A stretch of DNA of 18,911 nt from Chrysochromulina tobinii (Eukaryota; Haptophyta; Prymnesiales; Chrysochromulinaceae): assembly GCA_001275005.1 (NCBI GenBank), contig JWZX01001710.1, positions 1 through 18,911 of the forward strand, given 5' to 3'. Shown piece after piece: positions 10,901 to 18,752 of this stretch. Every line of letters begins with the position of its first letter. Positions within the stretch are counted from its first letter, which is position 1. The position numbers were made by a program, and so were the translations under genes. The notes below the pieces were generated by a model that saw only the letters and a program-made list of their open reading frames with translations, made no database searches and had not been told where the DNA came from.

Positions 10901-13900
10901 AAGGGAGCATTCGTGACGGCACAGAAGGTCGAGGCGAGCAACGCGAACAATACTGTGAATTCCGATGAGTTCGTCACGTGCCTCGCGCTCTGCGGCGCCT
11001 TCAAGTACAAGGAGGTTGAGAACATGAGTCTCGGACAGAAGGTCGAGGCCATCTTTGCCAACTACCTCGGCACGGCGGACGAGCTGGCGTGCCTGCAGCC
11101 CATCCTGGCGCCTCCGCCGCCGCGCTTCAACCCGGTGGTGCAGTTCTCGGTGCCCGGCAAGGCGCCTCCGCCCAAGACGTTTATGGCCACTTGGGAGAAG
11201 ATGGACCTGTCCCACCTGTGGGGATTCCCCGACTTCGAGGCGCAGGTCTTCGAGCTGCTGTCCGCGAGCTTCGGCGAGCTCTCGTCCATCTACTCGCAGT
11301 ACTGCAAGAGCGGCTCGGCGGGCGCCGGCTCAATGGCGGCGCTCACGACGATGCAGCAGACCGAGTTTATGAACTTCGCGATGGACTGCGGCATCATGAC
11401 CGATCAGTTCACCTCGATGCGCGTGCAGAACGTCTTCATCCGCGCCGACCAGATCGACGACACGATGAAGGCGACCACGGTCAAGGTGATGGGCATCAAG
11501 AAGGATGCCAAGGTGGGCGAGCAGGACGTGCGCGCGCTCGCTGAGGGGAAGGACCAGCGCCTCTCTCGCGTCGCCGATCGCATTCAGGAGGTCGAGACCA
11601 CGGTGATGAGGGGCGAGTTTGCGCAGGCGGGCGACAAGGCGCTCACGTTCGTCGAGTTCCTCGAGGCGATCGTCTCCATCGCCCTCTTCCGCGCGAACCC
11701 GAAGTTGGGCGAGCTTGGGCACGACGAGTGCGCGTACCCGCTCCCCGGCTGCTTTGAGACGCTGCTCAAGCAGAACATCCTGGTGAACGCGAAGCGCGAC
11801 GCGCTTGCTCTGGTCAAGTCGTCCTTCGAGACGAATGCAGACGTCCTCGCGATGATGCCCGAGGTGAAGAGGAAGCTGCAGAACAAGAAGGATGCCAAGG
11901 GCCTCACCCAAAAGGTGGCTCGCGCGTGGGACGATGTCACCGCGGTGGGCGTTCGCAAGGTCTTCGGGCAGCAGGTCATGTCGATGGACATGCTGCAGGA
12001 TGAGCTGACGAAGCGGCGCTGCTCGGGTGACATCTTCATCAAGCCACATCCGAAGGTCAAGGGCGACGTCTTCCCCGAGAAGCACATGAACCTCTCGTGG
12101 CTCGACGTCAAGGGCGCGTTCACCACGTGCCAGAACGGGTTCACCGGCCGCGACTCTGCCGAGAGCAACGAGGGGGCAGAGACTATCGACTTTGAGGAGT
12201 TCATCGTGCTGCTCGGCCTCATTGGGTACATCAAATACGCCGAGATCAAGGAGATGACGAACGCGGACAAGTTCATGGCGATGGTGGACAACTGGTGCAT
12301 GATCCGCGACGAGCAGGCCGTCATCAACGACGCATGCGTGCCGGTGCCGCCGCGCTTCGACTACAAGAAGCTCACATCGCCGCTCAAGGGGCAGGAGCCC
12401 AAGGAGTATGAGCGCCTCGTCGCCACCTGGGACAAGATGTCGCTCTCGCACATCTACGGCTTCCCTGTTTGGGAGGACAAGGCCTTCGCGCTCGTCCAAA
12501 AGTACTTTTCGGAGCTCGTGTCCATCTTCTCCGAGTATTCCAAATCGGGCTCGGCGGGCTCCGGCTCTGCCAAGGCGGCGATGACGATGCAGTCGACGGA
12601 GCTGACCAACCTGTCGCTCGACTGCGAGCTCGCGACTGATGCCTTTCCCATGTCGAGGATCAACCTGATCTTCATGCGCGCCGACCAGGTGGACTCGACC
12701 CTCGTCGCGTCCAAGAGCGACGCGCGTGTCAAGGAAGGCAAGGGCGCCGAGGGCGGCGACAAGGGCCTCGAGCTGCACGAGTTCCTTGAGTGCCTCATGT
12801 TCCTCGCCTTTTCGCGCCAGAACCCCGAGTTCGGCAACCTCGACCTGGGCCAGATTGGGCAGCAGGTGGAGCCCGACTCCCCGATGCCGGGCTGCTTTGA
12901 GGACGTGCTCACCAAGAACATCCTGCAAAAGGCGCGCCGCGACAAGCTGGCCAAGGTGCGCAAGATGGTCGACAAGGACCCCGAGGTCGCCCTCGTCAAG
13001 AAGAAGCGCTACGCCGCCCTCCGCGAGCAGTTCGAGATCGTGTGCAAGAAGGACGCGACGCAGATGTCGGGCACCAAGGACGGGTTCGGGAACGCGGGCA
13101 AGAAGACGACGCAGGGCTTCGGCAACGAGGCGGAGGAGGATGGGCGAGGCTCGACCCTCGGGATGGACGTCTTCTGCGACGAGCTCTCGGACCGCAATGT
13201 GTCCGAGGACCTCAAAGTGACGCCCACGCCCAACATCACGGGCCTCTTCTTGCCGCCGGTGCACTGCAACCTCTCGTGGATCGAGTGCAAGGGCGCCTTC
13301 GTCACGTGCCAGGTGGGCACGGCGCTCAGCGACCAGTCGATCGACTTCGACGAGTTCCTCACGTGCCTTGCGCTCTGCGGCACGATCAAGTACGAGAAGG
13401 TCAAGGGCCTTGGCAACTTGGGCCGGCCGCCCAACATGAAGGTTGGGGAGCAGGATGACGCTGGCGATCCCACCCCTGCAGAGGGTGCCGAGTGCCCGCT
13501 CGCCGTCATTGTCGACGGCATCTACGCCAACTTCTTGCTCGACAAGGACGCGCATGCCGTCATCACCGAGTGGCAGCAGCCGCAGCTGCCGCGCTGGGAC
13601 TGGGCGTCGAGCGGCGCGGACGCCAAGTGGCTCGCCACCTACGGTGCGATGGACCTGTCCCACGTCTTCGGCTGGCCGCTGTGGGAAAAGGAGGTGTTTG
13701 AGCTCCTCGGCAAGCACTACAACGACTTGAAGCTCATCTTCCAGGAGTACTCGAAGACGGGCTCCGCGGGCTCGGCCACCACGGCGGAGCTCTTCACGAT
13801 GCAGAAGACCGAGCTCAACAACCTGTCGCTCGACTGCGGGCTGGCGACCGCCGACTTCCCGCAAGCGCGCGTCATGAACGTCTTCCAGCGCGCCAACGAG

Positions 13901-16786
13901 GGCGACGACGCGCAGCGCAAGGCGGCGGCGGCCAAGAAGAATGCGGCCAAGACGGCGCAGGTCGTCAAGGAGCAGGAGGCGAAGGAGTACAAGGAGCGCT
14001 CGAAGGACCTCGGCAAGGCCAAAAAGGGGCCCGAGATCATCGAGGATAAGGGGCTCAACATCGCCGAGTTCCTAGAGTGCCTCGTCGCCATGTCCTTCTA
14101 CCGCGCCAACCCGAACTATGGCCAGGTGGGCAAGACGGACGCGGCGGCGGGCGGCATCACGATGACCCTGCTGCCCGGCTGCCTCGAGACGATGCTCAAG
14201 AGCAACGTGCTCGCAAAGGCGAAGCGCGATCAGGTGCCAGCGTGGATGGCCGAGATCGTGAGCTCAAAGGAGGTTCAGAAGGTGATCGAGGTGCGTCGCG
14301 AGCCGATGCGCATGCGCTGGCGCTCTGACGCTGGCAAGGGTGAGCAAGGAGCGACCATGACCAACAAGATGATGACCGACGGCGGCCTCTCGATGGACAT
14401 GGCCACGTTTATCGACAAGTTGACCGAACGCGACATCATGGGCGATAAGTGGATCACGCCTCAGCCGCCCGTGGTCGGGCAGGCGGTCGACAAGGTGCAC
14501 TGCAACCTGTCGGCGCTCGACATCAAGGCTGGCTTTGCGGGCGCACAGGACGCTGACGTGGCGCAGATCCTCAACCAGGCCAAGGAGGGCAAGCAAGGGG
14601 AGAATCTCAAAAAGGGCACGGGCTGGTCGGGTGACAAGCTGCAGATGGGCAATGCCAATCACAAGGTGAACTTTGAAGAGTGGCTCAAGGCGCTTGCGCT
14701 GTGCGGCCACATCAAGTACATGGAGGTCAAGGGCTCCAAGATGGCCGATCGCGTTGCGGGCATCCTCGACAACTACCTGCTGCCACTCCCCGGGCAGCTT
14801 CCCGATCCCAAGTCGCAGTATAATGGGCGCACAGAGCGACAGGTGGTCTCGGAGGTACTCTACCCGTCGCCTCCGCGCACCAAGATTGCCGAGACGGCCA
14901 AGCGGCTCACGGGGCAGCCAAACGAAACCCATCAAGCCTTCCTTGCGACGTGGAGGGTGGCGATGAATGCATGCCTGGAGGTGGACGTGATCGGCTTCCC
15001 GATTTGGGAAGAGGCGGTCTTCAAGCTCCTCCAGGCGAACTTCGAAGAGCTCCAGGCGATCTTCTCCAACTACGCGCAGTCGGTCACGGGCGGCTCGCTT
15101 CAAGCGTCCACGAAGGAAGCGATCACGCTGCAGGACAATGAGCTCGTCTCCATGTGCCGCGACGCCGGGCTGGTGACGGAGAAGCTCTCGAATGCGCGCG
15201 TGCAGTCGCTGATGAAGGACGTGGCAGGCGCCTTCAAGCCCGAGAAGGGCACGGGCGGTACGGGCGTGTACTCCGAAGGCATAGCGATGCCCGCCTTCAT
15301 CGTGCTGCTGCTGCTCATCGCCCTCAACCGCGCCAACCCGAAGCTTGGCGAGACAGGGTTCACTGGGCTCGCGGGCGTGACGGTGCCGCTGCCCGACTGC
15401 CTCGAGCAGCTGCTCAATAACTATCTGCTCAAGAATGCCAAGAAGAGTCGCATGATGCAGATGCTCACAGAGCTCAAGAAGGCAGACCTGATGAACAAGA
15501 CCATCTACAATTACCGCGGCGCGATCCGCAAGGAGTTTGACGCCGCGTGCAAGAAGCGCGAGAAGCAGCCCGCGGTCGCGCTGTTCGCCAAGACCCTCAT
15601 GTCACGCCCGACGTTGGTGGCAGATTTCAAGGACCGCGGTGTGATCGTGTCGACGAGCGTGAAGGCGAAGCCCAAGGTGACGGGCGATGCGGCAGTCGAG
15701 CTCGAGCTGACCCTCTCGGCGCTCGACGTCGAAGGGGCATTCACGCTCTGCCAGGCGCCCGGAAGCTCGAACACGGGCAGCGCGAACGACCAGATCGACT
15801 TTGACGAGTTCCTGGTCGCGCTGGGCGTGTGCGGGCTGGCCAAGTTCGCGGCGGTGAGCACCATGAGCACGGCCCAAAAGTGCGAGGCCATCATCGCCGA
15901 GTACCTGGGCAAGGCCTCCATTCATGACGTTGTGATGGCGGCCGAGCCCAAGCTCGAGCGCTACGTGCCGCCGTCCAATTCCGGTGCGCCCGCGCCCTTT
16001 TTGGCTGTGTGGAAGCAGATGGATGGACTCCAGTACGTGCCGGGCTTCCCCACATGGGAGCCTGAGGTGTTTAAGCTGCTTGCGGGCGCGTACTTGGACC
16101 TCGAGCCGCTCTTCACGTACTACGCGGGCGACACGCCGGGCATGCAGCAGGCGGAGCTTGTCGACCTCGCGCTCGACAACCAGATGGTGACCAAGGCATA
16201 CCCGATCACCAAGGTCGTGACGCTCTTCCAGCAGGTAAACGACGCGTCGGGCGGTGGCGATGCGGACTTTGAGCTGTACGAGTTCCTGACATTCCTTGTG
16301 CACCTCGCCTTCGACCGTGACGGCGCAAAGCCCGCGTCGCTCGAGACGCTCCTCTCGGGGCTGCGGCGCTCGCAAAAAGTCGTCGTGCTGCAGCCGCTGC
16401 TCGAAACGGCGCGCTCCGACGCGGCCGTCGGCGCGGCGCTCACGGCCGGGAAGCCGATGCTCGATGCCGCCTTCGGCAAGGCCGCGGCCGGCGCCGCGAC
16501 CGTCAGCGAGCGCGCGCTGCTGATGTACCTCGAGGAATGCATGCTGATCCGCGCCGAGATCCTAATCCTGTCTAGCGGCGCCGAGGTGAACGCCGATCTG
16601 ACATGGCAGGACGCGAGCGCCGCCTTCCAAGTGTGCGCCGGCGGCGCGCCGCTGAATGCGACGGCTTTCTCACAGTGCGTAGCGGTGTGCGGGTTGGTCA
16701 AGTATGGAGGCATCGCGTCGATGGGCACCGGAGACCGCGTCGCGGGCTTTATTGGCAACCTCGCGGGCACGCCAGCGCCTTTGTGA
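1989..16786 (+). CDS. Giant hydrolase-headed protein with 12 tandem EF-hand-like modules
   Basis: I do not recognise a named gene. The second exon alone keeps one frame open for over 14.4 kb, with very strong C/G third-position bias. The spliced model (exon 1 1989-2207, exon 2 2324-16786) gives about 4,893 residues, starting MASARSTS at the first ATG after an in-frame stop. Layout in spliced numbering: leader 1-105; alpha/beta-hydrolase-like domain about 107-338 with nucleophile elbow GASMGG (Ser194) and candidate Asp278 and His318; Lys-rich linker about 343-385; twelve modules from about 421 to the end. Each module has signatures such as KMDLxHxxGFPLWE, LTMQxTELxNLALDCGL, LELHEFLECLVxLAF and FDEFLxCLALCGxIKYEE. 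The paired helix-loop-helix pattern resembles EF-hands, and the first half recalls p25-alpha/TPPP (LxxDCGL plus a downstream EF-like LEFLEA), but loops are degenerate. No membrane segment or clear signal peptide is seen, so a cytoplasmic or cytoskeletal location is inferred. If the intron model is wrong, the second-exon frame has its first ATG at 2366 and the leader is lost. Confidence 0.88.
2208..2323 (+). other. Inferred intron of the giant gene
   Basis: The frame starting at 1989 reads as good protein up to KDDDMKKM and hits TGA at 2277-2279. The second frame is coding-like from about 2324 (RLLLNAEASF) without an ATG until 2366. A GT donor at 2208 (ATG|GTGCGA) and a CAG acceptor ending at 2323 (CGGCAG|CGG) give 116 nt, which is 2 mod 3, exactly the shift required. 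The junction joins DDDMKKM to RLLLNAEASFLREKMGD, a smooth helical run. Other AG sites also restore the frame: ending at 2239 (32 nt), 2290 (83 nt), or a 2259 donor with the 2290 acceptor (32 nt). A real frameshift or assembly error is the main alternative. Confidence 0.6.
2426..3118 (+). other. Alpha/beta-hydrolase-like domain of the giant protein
   Basis: The region has alternating strands and helices: MVIGFAGEN as an early strand with an oxyanion-like turn, FALVVRDP as a second strand, then LIIVGASMGGYAAI, the classic strand-nucleophile elbow-helix of the fold (Ser codon 2684-2686), followed by MVLAFSPQVLL. IHVQTGSLDGE supplies a candidate acid (Asp codon 2936-2938), and VSIRPHTSEDP a candidate catalytic His (codon 3056-3058). 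The order Ser-Asp-His and the roughly 230-residue span are normal for the fold. An esterase, lipase or peptidase activity is possible but the substrate cannot be inferred. It is unusual to find this fold at the head of a repeat giant. Confidence 0.65.
3365..4531 (+). repeat. Module 1, degenerate
   Basis: About 389 residues. It is the most diverged complete unit: GFFFWHKPAF replaces GFPLWExxVF, and TMSLREW replaces TMQQTEL. It carries a long Lys/Glu/Ala-rich insertion (KEEKAKAKESKKGVAAKANK) before CFAEFIEALLRV. The hinge is PDPIRG. The second half has LSRLDAERAFIEAQ and LDFAEYKKLVALCGL, preserving the module pattern. Confidence 0.75.
4532..5692 (+). repeat. Module 2
   Basis: About 387 residues. 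It has KKMDLNDVHGWPLWE, the glycine loop YYSKSGGVG, NTLELFEFCELIVRIAF and YRANPKYGSVG. The hinge is VSPTPQVTG, followed by HSNLSNLDVKGIYSTAQ and YEEFLHTLALCGWVKY. The linker after the middle block is longer than usual and includes a Gly-rich DGGRG stretch. Confidence 0.85.
5693..6880 (+). repeat. Module 3
   Basis: About 396 residues. It is close to consensus in the first half (GQMDLSHVYGFPLWEE, YYAKSGTAGSSS, KRADQVDD, LELAEFLECVVMLAF). The second half carries two basic insertions: a Lys-rich one before TVTFDEFYMCVALCG and a His/Lys-rich one containing KGTEHKHGRKDEHAW after the NYR-equivalent of NYL. Confidence 0.88.
6881..7951 (+). repeat. Module 4
   Basis: About 357 residues and compact. 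It has SKMDLKHVLGFPLWEKEAF, YAKSGTAGSGS, RADQVDDT, LELPEFFELLCMIAL and ARANPKYGSVG. The hinge is VTPKPAVSG. The second-half loop is Ser/Gly-rich (GSGSGGSSNTSAAG) before VDYGEFCNLLGLCGYIKYEE, unlike the charged loops of neighbouring units. Confidence 0.88.
7952..9085 (+). repeat. Module 5
   Basis: About 378 residues. It has AKMDFTHIFGFPLWEE, YYAKTGTAGASS, RADQVDDTF and LELHEFFEFLVMLGF. The middle block lacks the PLPGC motif (LDAGQTLTMLLDKHVL). A Gly/Lys/Asp-rich insertion (QQGGGKGDNDKG) precedes the hinge VTPTPAIKG, and the unit ends in an unusual stretch, MMRFDASYSQPSGGQ, in place of LPRYDYASSGA. Confidence 0.87.
9086..10123 (+). repeat. Module 6, with the most EF-hand-like loop
   Basis: About 346 residues. 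The first half has NKMDLQHLHGFPIWE and an altered loop, YAGIGKSTAWG. The second half contains GDIDGDTITFDEF, the closest stretch in the whole protein to a calcium loop, but its acidic residues are one position out of register with the canonical 1-3-5-12 pattern. The hinge is AKPTPQTAG, and NLSWLD is replaced by VLTMADAKTCF. Confidence 0.85.
10124..11191 (+). repeat. Module 7
   Basis: About 356 residues. It has KRVDLSTLFSFPLWEED, an atypical loop lacking the TAG core (AKSEKGTKSDRS), and LELHEFLEAVVKLAF then HRANPEFG. The hinge, VQPISPVKG, departs from the PxP spacing. The second half has LTIIDAKGAFVTAQ and DEFVTCLALCGAFKYKE. The trailing segment is proline-rich (APPPPRF, GKAPPPKTF). Confidence 0.86.
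11192..12427 (+). repeat. Module 8, with about 50-residue insertion
   Basis: About 412 residues. It has EKMDLSHLWGFPDFE, CKSGSAGAGS and RADQIDDT. A roughly 50-residue charged insertion (about 11470-11632) containing KVGEQD and a probable helix (RLSRVADRIQEVETTV) sits between RADQIDDT and LTFVEFLEAIVSIAL. The hinge is IKPHPKVKG. The second half reads NLSWLDVKGAFTTCQ and FEEFIVLLGLIGYIKY. Confidence 0.87.
12428..13639 (+). repeat. Module 9
   Basis: About 404 residues. The first half is near consensus (DKMSLSHIYGFPVWE, YSKSGSAGSGS, LELHEFLECLMFLAF). The middle block is followed by a Gly/Lys linker with two GFGN motifs. The hinge is VTPTPNITG. After CLALCGTIKYEKVKG there is an insertion of about 30 residues containing KVGEQD, a hexapeptide also found in the differently placed insertion of module 8. 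Confidence 0.87.
13640..14950 (+). repeat. Module 10, longest, with coiled-coil-like insertion
   Basis: About 437 residues. The boundary Trp is Tyr (YGAMDLSHVFGWPLWE). A highly charged Ala/Lys/Glu run (about 13908-14043), likely a long helix or coiled coil, separates NVFQRANEGDD from LNIAEFLECLVAMSF. The hinge is ITPQPPVVG. The second-half loop is also expanded, with Gln/Asn/Lys content, before VNFEEWLKALALCGHIKY. Confidence 0.86.
14951..16009 (+). repeat. Module 11, diverged
   Basis: About 353 residues. The KMDL motif is lost (WRVAMNACLEVDVIGFPIWEE). The EF-like second helix is hydrophobic (MPAFIVLLLLIAL) instead of LELHEFLE, although NRANPKLGETG still follows. The hinge is AKPKPKVTG. The second half is conserved: LSALDVEGAFTLCQ and IDFDEFLVALGVCGLAKF. 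Confidence 0.82.
16010..16786 (+). repeat. Module 12, truncated C-terminal unit
   Basis: About 258 residues. The KSGTAG loop is deleted (YYAGDTPGMQQAEL), the LELYEFLTFLVHLAF helix is kept, and the PxPxVxG hinge is missing (ILILSSGAEV). The second half shrinks to LTWQDASAAFQVC and FSQCVAVCGLVKYGG. The protein ends at VAGFIGNLAG plus five residues, exactly where other units have EGIFxNYL, so the stop falls at a natural module boundary. Confidence 0.83.
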
Positions 16787-17573
16787 GGATCGAGTGAGCC
16801 AGTGTGAACGGGTGAGCGTGAATGGAGGGCGGCATGATCCCCTCGCCTGTCTGAACTCTGTTGTGTTGTATCGAGAGGAGGCATGGTGCGGCTGCGTGTG
16901 GAAGGAGCCCTCTGGGGTGGGTGCGCGGTCGCCGAAGTCGTGCTGCTGCACGTCGCGCTTGAGTGAGTGCGATGGATGAGAATGATGAGGAGCTCTCTGT
17001 GTGCTGACGCCGTATGTGTGGATATGCATGTGCTCGTGCGAGACGGGTTGTGGGCGGCTCTTCAGTGACAGAAGCGACGCTGCGACCATTGTGGCAACTG
17101 GCATCCATGGACCATGCTGGGCCTGGGGCGGCGCTCCCAGAGCGGAGAGGGAGGGAGACCATCCGGGGATCGCGGTGCGTCGTCGGTGCTGCGGTATGGT
17201 GTGCTGGCGCGCGGTCGGCGACCGCGTGCGTGTTACGTATAACGAACGGTAGCCGGGTGCTATAGCGCGTACGCGCCGTAAGCGGTTATTGAACTTTGAA
17301 GTCGAGAGACGAGGCTCGAGAGTCGTGCGCGCGTCTCTGAACGGATTATCCACGCCTGACCGGACGAGCATCACAGACACACCGCACTGACACCGCAGTC
17401 CGCACAGTCCTCGTATCGTCGAGCGTCGCGCGCGCACCGCAGCCTGGCGGCGCGGCGGACCGCGCGGCGCCGGCGGCAGCGGCTCCTCGGGGCACGGCAC
17501 CGCCACCGATGCGCGGTGGGGGGTTCCGCTTCCCAGACCGCACACAACATCAATTCCCTAATTATTTTGGTGA
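16787..17573. other. Convergent intergenic spacer
   Basis: This lies between two genes that read toward each other and should hold both 3' UTRs. A T/G-rich TGTTGTGTTGT near 16859-16869 lies about 75 nt after the plus-strand stop and could be part of a 3'-processing signal. On the minus strand, AAAATAATTAGGG just after that gene's stop (about 17555-17568) followed by a TGTTGTGTG run is a comparable candidate. AGAGACG (17305-17311) and CGTCTCT (17332-17338) form a perfect 7-bp inverted repeat with a 20-nt loop. I see no gene and no RNA structure I can name. Confidence 0.6.
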
Positions 17574-18752
17574 CTACGGATGTTGATCGCGGCGGCGACG
17601 GCGCATGAAGACCAGGGGCAAGGCGAGGGCAAGAGCAATGATGACGCCGACGATGACGCCGATGGTGATGCCCGTTGAGCCGCTCGTCTCAACTTCTGGT
17701 GGTGGTGGTGGACGTGGTGAAGATGTTTGTGGCAGCGGCTGCGGCGGCAGCGGCGAGGGCGAGGGCGGAGGCGGCGAAGGCGAGGGCGGAGGCGGTGAGG
17801 GCGAAGGCGGCGAAGGCGAAGGCGAGGACGATGGCGGCGTCGTCGAGGGCGGCGGCGGCGTCGAGGGCGGGGGGGGCGACGGCGACGGCGGCGGTGGCGA
17901 GGGCGGCGGCGGCGGCGAGGGCAGCAAGGGCGGGGGCGGGGATGAGCAAGACGCCGGTGAAGGTCCAAAGACGCCGGTGATGGTCGTTGTGGAGCAGACG
18001 GCCGTGCCGGCTACGTTATTAATATAAAGATTGTTCCCATTGGTTGCGGTATTGGAGTTGATCTGAGAGCTGATCAATGAGACTGTACTTCCGCTCACGT
18101 AGACGCCACCGCCCCGAGTGCCAGCTCCGTTTCCGGCAGCGGCGTTGGAGTAGATTTGGCAGCTGCTCAGTGTGACTGTGCTGCCCCCCTCGACGTTGAC
18201 GCCACCGCCCCAACTGTAAGCTGTGTTTCCGTAGATGCTACAGGAAGCCAAGGTCAATGTGCCTGATGCGACATGAACACCACCGCCATTCCATCCAATC
18301 ACCCCCTCCGCGTGGCCTCCCGTGATGCTGAGCCTGATCAGTTGCACGACGCCCGACGAGCCCGGGTCGATGAGAAGCACACGGCGCGGACTCGAGGAGC
18401 TGGCTTGTGCATTCAGCACGACCGAGCCTCCCACCGCCGCCTCGAGGACGACGCTCCTAGTGATGCTGAGCTGGGCGTTGAGGAGGTAAGAGCCGGGGGA
18501 AAGGACAATGTGGCCGACGGCTGTGTTGGCGAGTGCACTTTGCAGTTCAGCGGTATTGCTCACCGTGGTCTGCAGCTCACGGCGGTGGCCGGGCATGGCC
18601 ACGTCAAAGGTTGTAGAGGTCGCGCTCTCGGCACGCGCGCTCAGGAAGATGGGCAAGCAAACCACGGTTTTCGCACACGTCTCGGTTTCGCACGGACGGG
18701 CTATACCACTTGGTTTTCGCCATGAGCGAGCGATTTCGTTGAGGAACCCCAC
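17574..18752 (-). CDS. Beta-helix, Ser/Pro-rich, single-pass membrane protein (5' end unresolved)
   Basis: This is probably a cell-surface or endomembrane protein; I know no gene name. From the left end of the open frame (392 codons): residues 27-40 are hydrophobic (TVVCLPIFLSAR) followed by an A-x-A-like site, resembling a signal peptide; 65-260 form a right-handed beta-helix with three coils carrying GGGV (157, 182, 214) and IYGN, IYSN, INSN turns, like chlamydial Pmp repeats; 264-352 are a Ser/Pro-rich stalk; 360-383 are one transmembrane helix (GVIVGVIIALALAL); then RRRRR and a short cytosolic tail. The ectodomain would face the outside or lumen. The frame opens at a GTG right after a stop (18756-18758), and the first in-frame ATG is 18594-18596, downstream of the signal-like stretch. 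I kept the full frame because that stretch looks real; an upstream exon probably supplies the start. The ATG-only version would be 340 residues without a signal peptide. Confidence 0.72.
   Translation of the reverse strand: MGFLNEIARSWRKPSGIARPCETETCAKTVVCLPIFLSARAESATSTTFDVAMPGHRRELQTTVSNTAELQSALANTAVGHIVLSPGSYLLNAQLSITRSVVLEAAVGGSVVLNAQASSSSPRRVLLIDPGSSGVVQLIRLSITGGHAEGVIGWNGGGVHVASGTLTLASCSIYGNTAYSWGGGVNVEGGSTVTLSSCQIYSNAAAGNGAGTRGGGVYVSGSTVSLISSQINSNTATNGNNLYINNVAGTAVCSTTTITGVFGPSPASCSSPPPPLLPSPPPPPSPPPPSPSPPPPSTPPPPSTTPPSSSPSPSPPSPSPPPPSPSPPPPSPSPLPPQPLPQTSSPRPPPPPEVETSGSTGITIGVIVGVIIALALALPLVFMRRRRRDQHP
17697..17945 (-). repeat. Low-complexity tract encoding the Ser/Pro stalk
   Basis: The tract has near-complete strand asymmetry: purine/G-rich (GGCGAGGGCGAGGGCGGAGG-type) on the plus strand, C-rich on the coding strand, encoding SPPPP/SPSPPPP repeats. 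The plus strand has many G-runs, including an eight-G run near 17870-17877, so it has quadruplex potential. Such arms in extracellular proteins of green and haptophyte algae are often hydroxyproline-rich and O-glycosylated; here that is inference from composition. Confidence 0.85.

Larger units (their letters stand above)
3365..16786 (+). repeat. Array of 12 diverged protein modules (about 13.4 kb)
   Basis: Units were set at the conserved Trp of W-x-K-M-D-L (Tyr in unit 10). Each unit has a first EF-hand-like half (GFPLWE helix, Y-x-K-S-G-x-A-G loop, TMQxTEL helix, FPMTRV helix, LELHEFLE helix ending in AF-x-RANP), a middle helical block (PLPGCLExLL, NAKRDxLA, DPEVxAxF), a Pro-x-Pro-x-V-x-G hinge, and a second half (NLSWLDxKGAFxTAQ, FDEFLxCLALCG, IKYEE, EGIFxNYL). 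Units are clearly homologous in protein but well diverged in DNA, so the array is old rather than a recent satellite-like expansion. The natural repeat phase probably begins slightly earlier, at the RYDYASSGA motif, because the protein ends exactly after the NYL-equivalent. Confidence 0.9.

Noticed and set aside
11330-13864. Long minus-strand open frame (about 844 codons), with others such as 5831-7495 and 4205-5359, antisense to the giant gene
   Set aside because: They mirror the repeated modules and arise because strong C/G third-position bias removes stop codons on the opposite strand. Their translations are Arg/Leu/His/Val-rich without domains.
17605-18027. Plus-strand Gly/Glu-rich open frame opposite the Ser/Pro stalk
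   Set aside because: It is the complement of the low-complexity stalk. The minus frame has a coherent signal, beta-helix, stalk and TM design; the plus frame has none.
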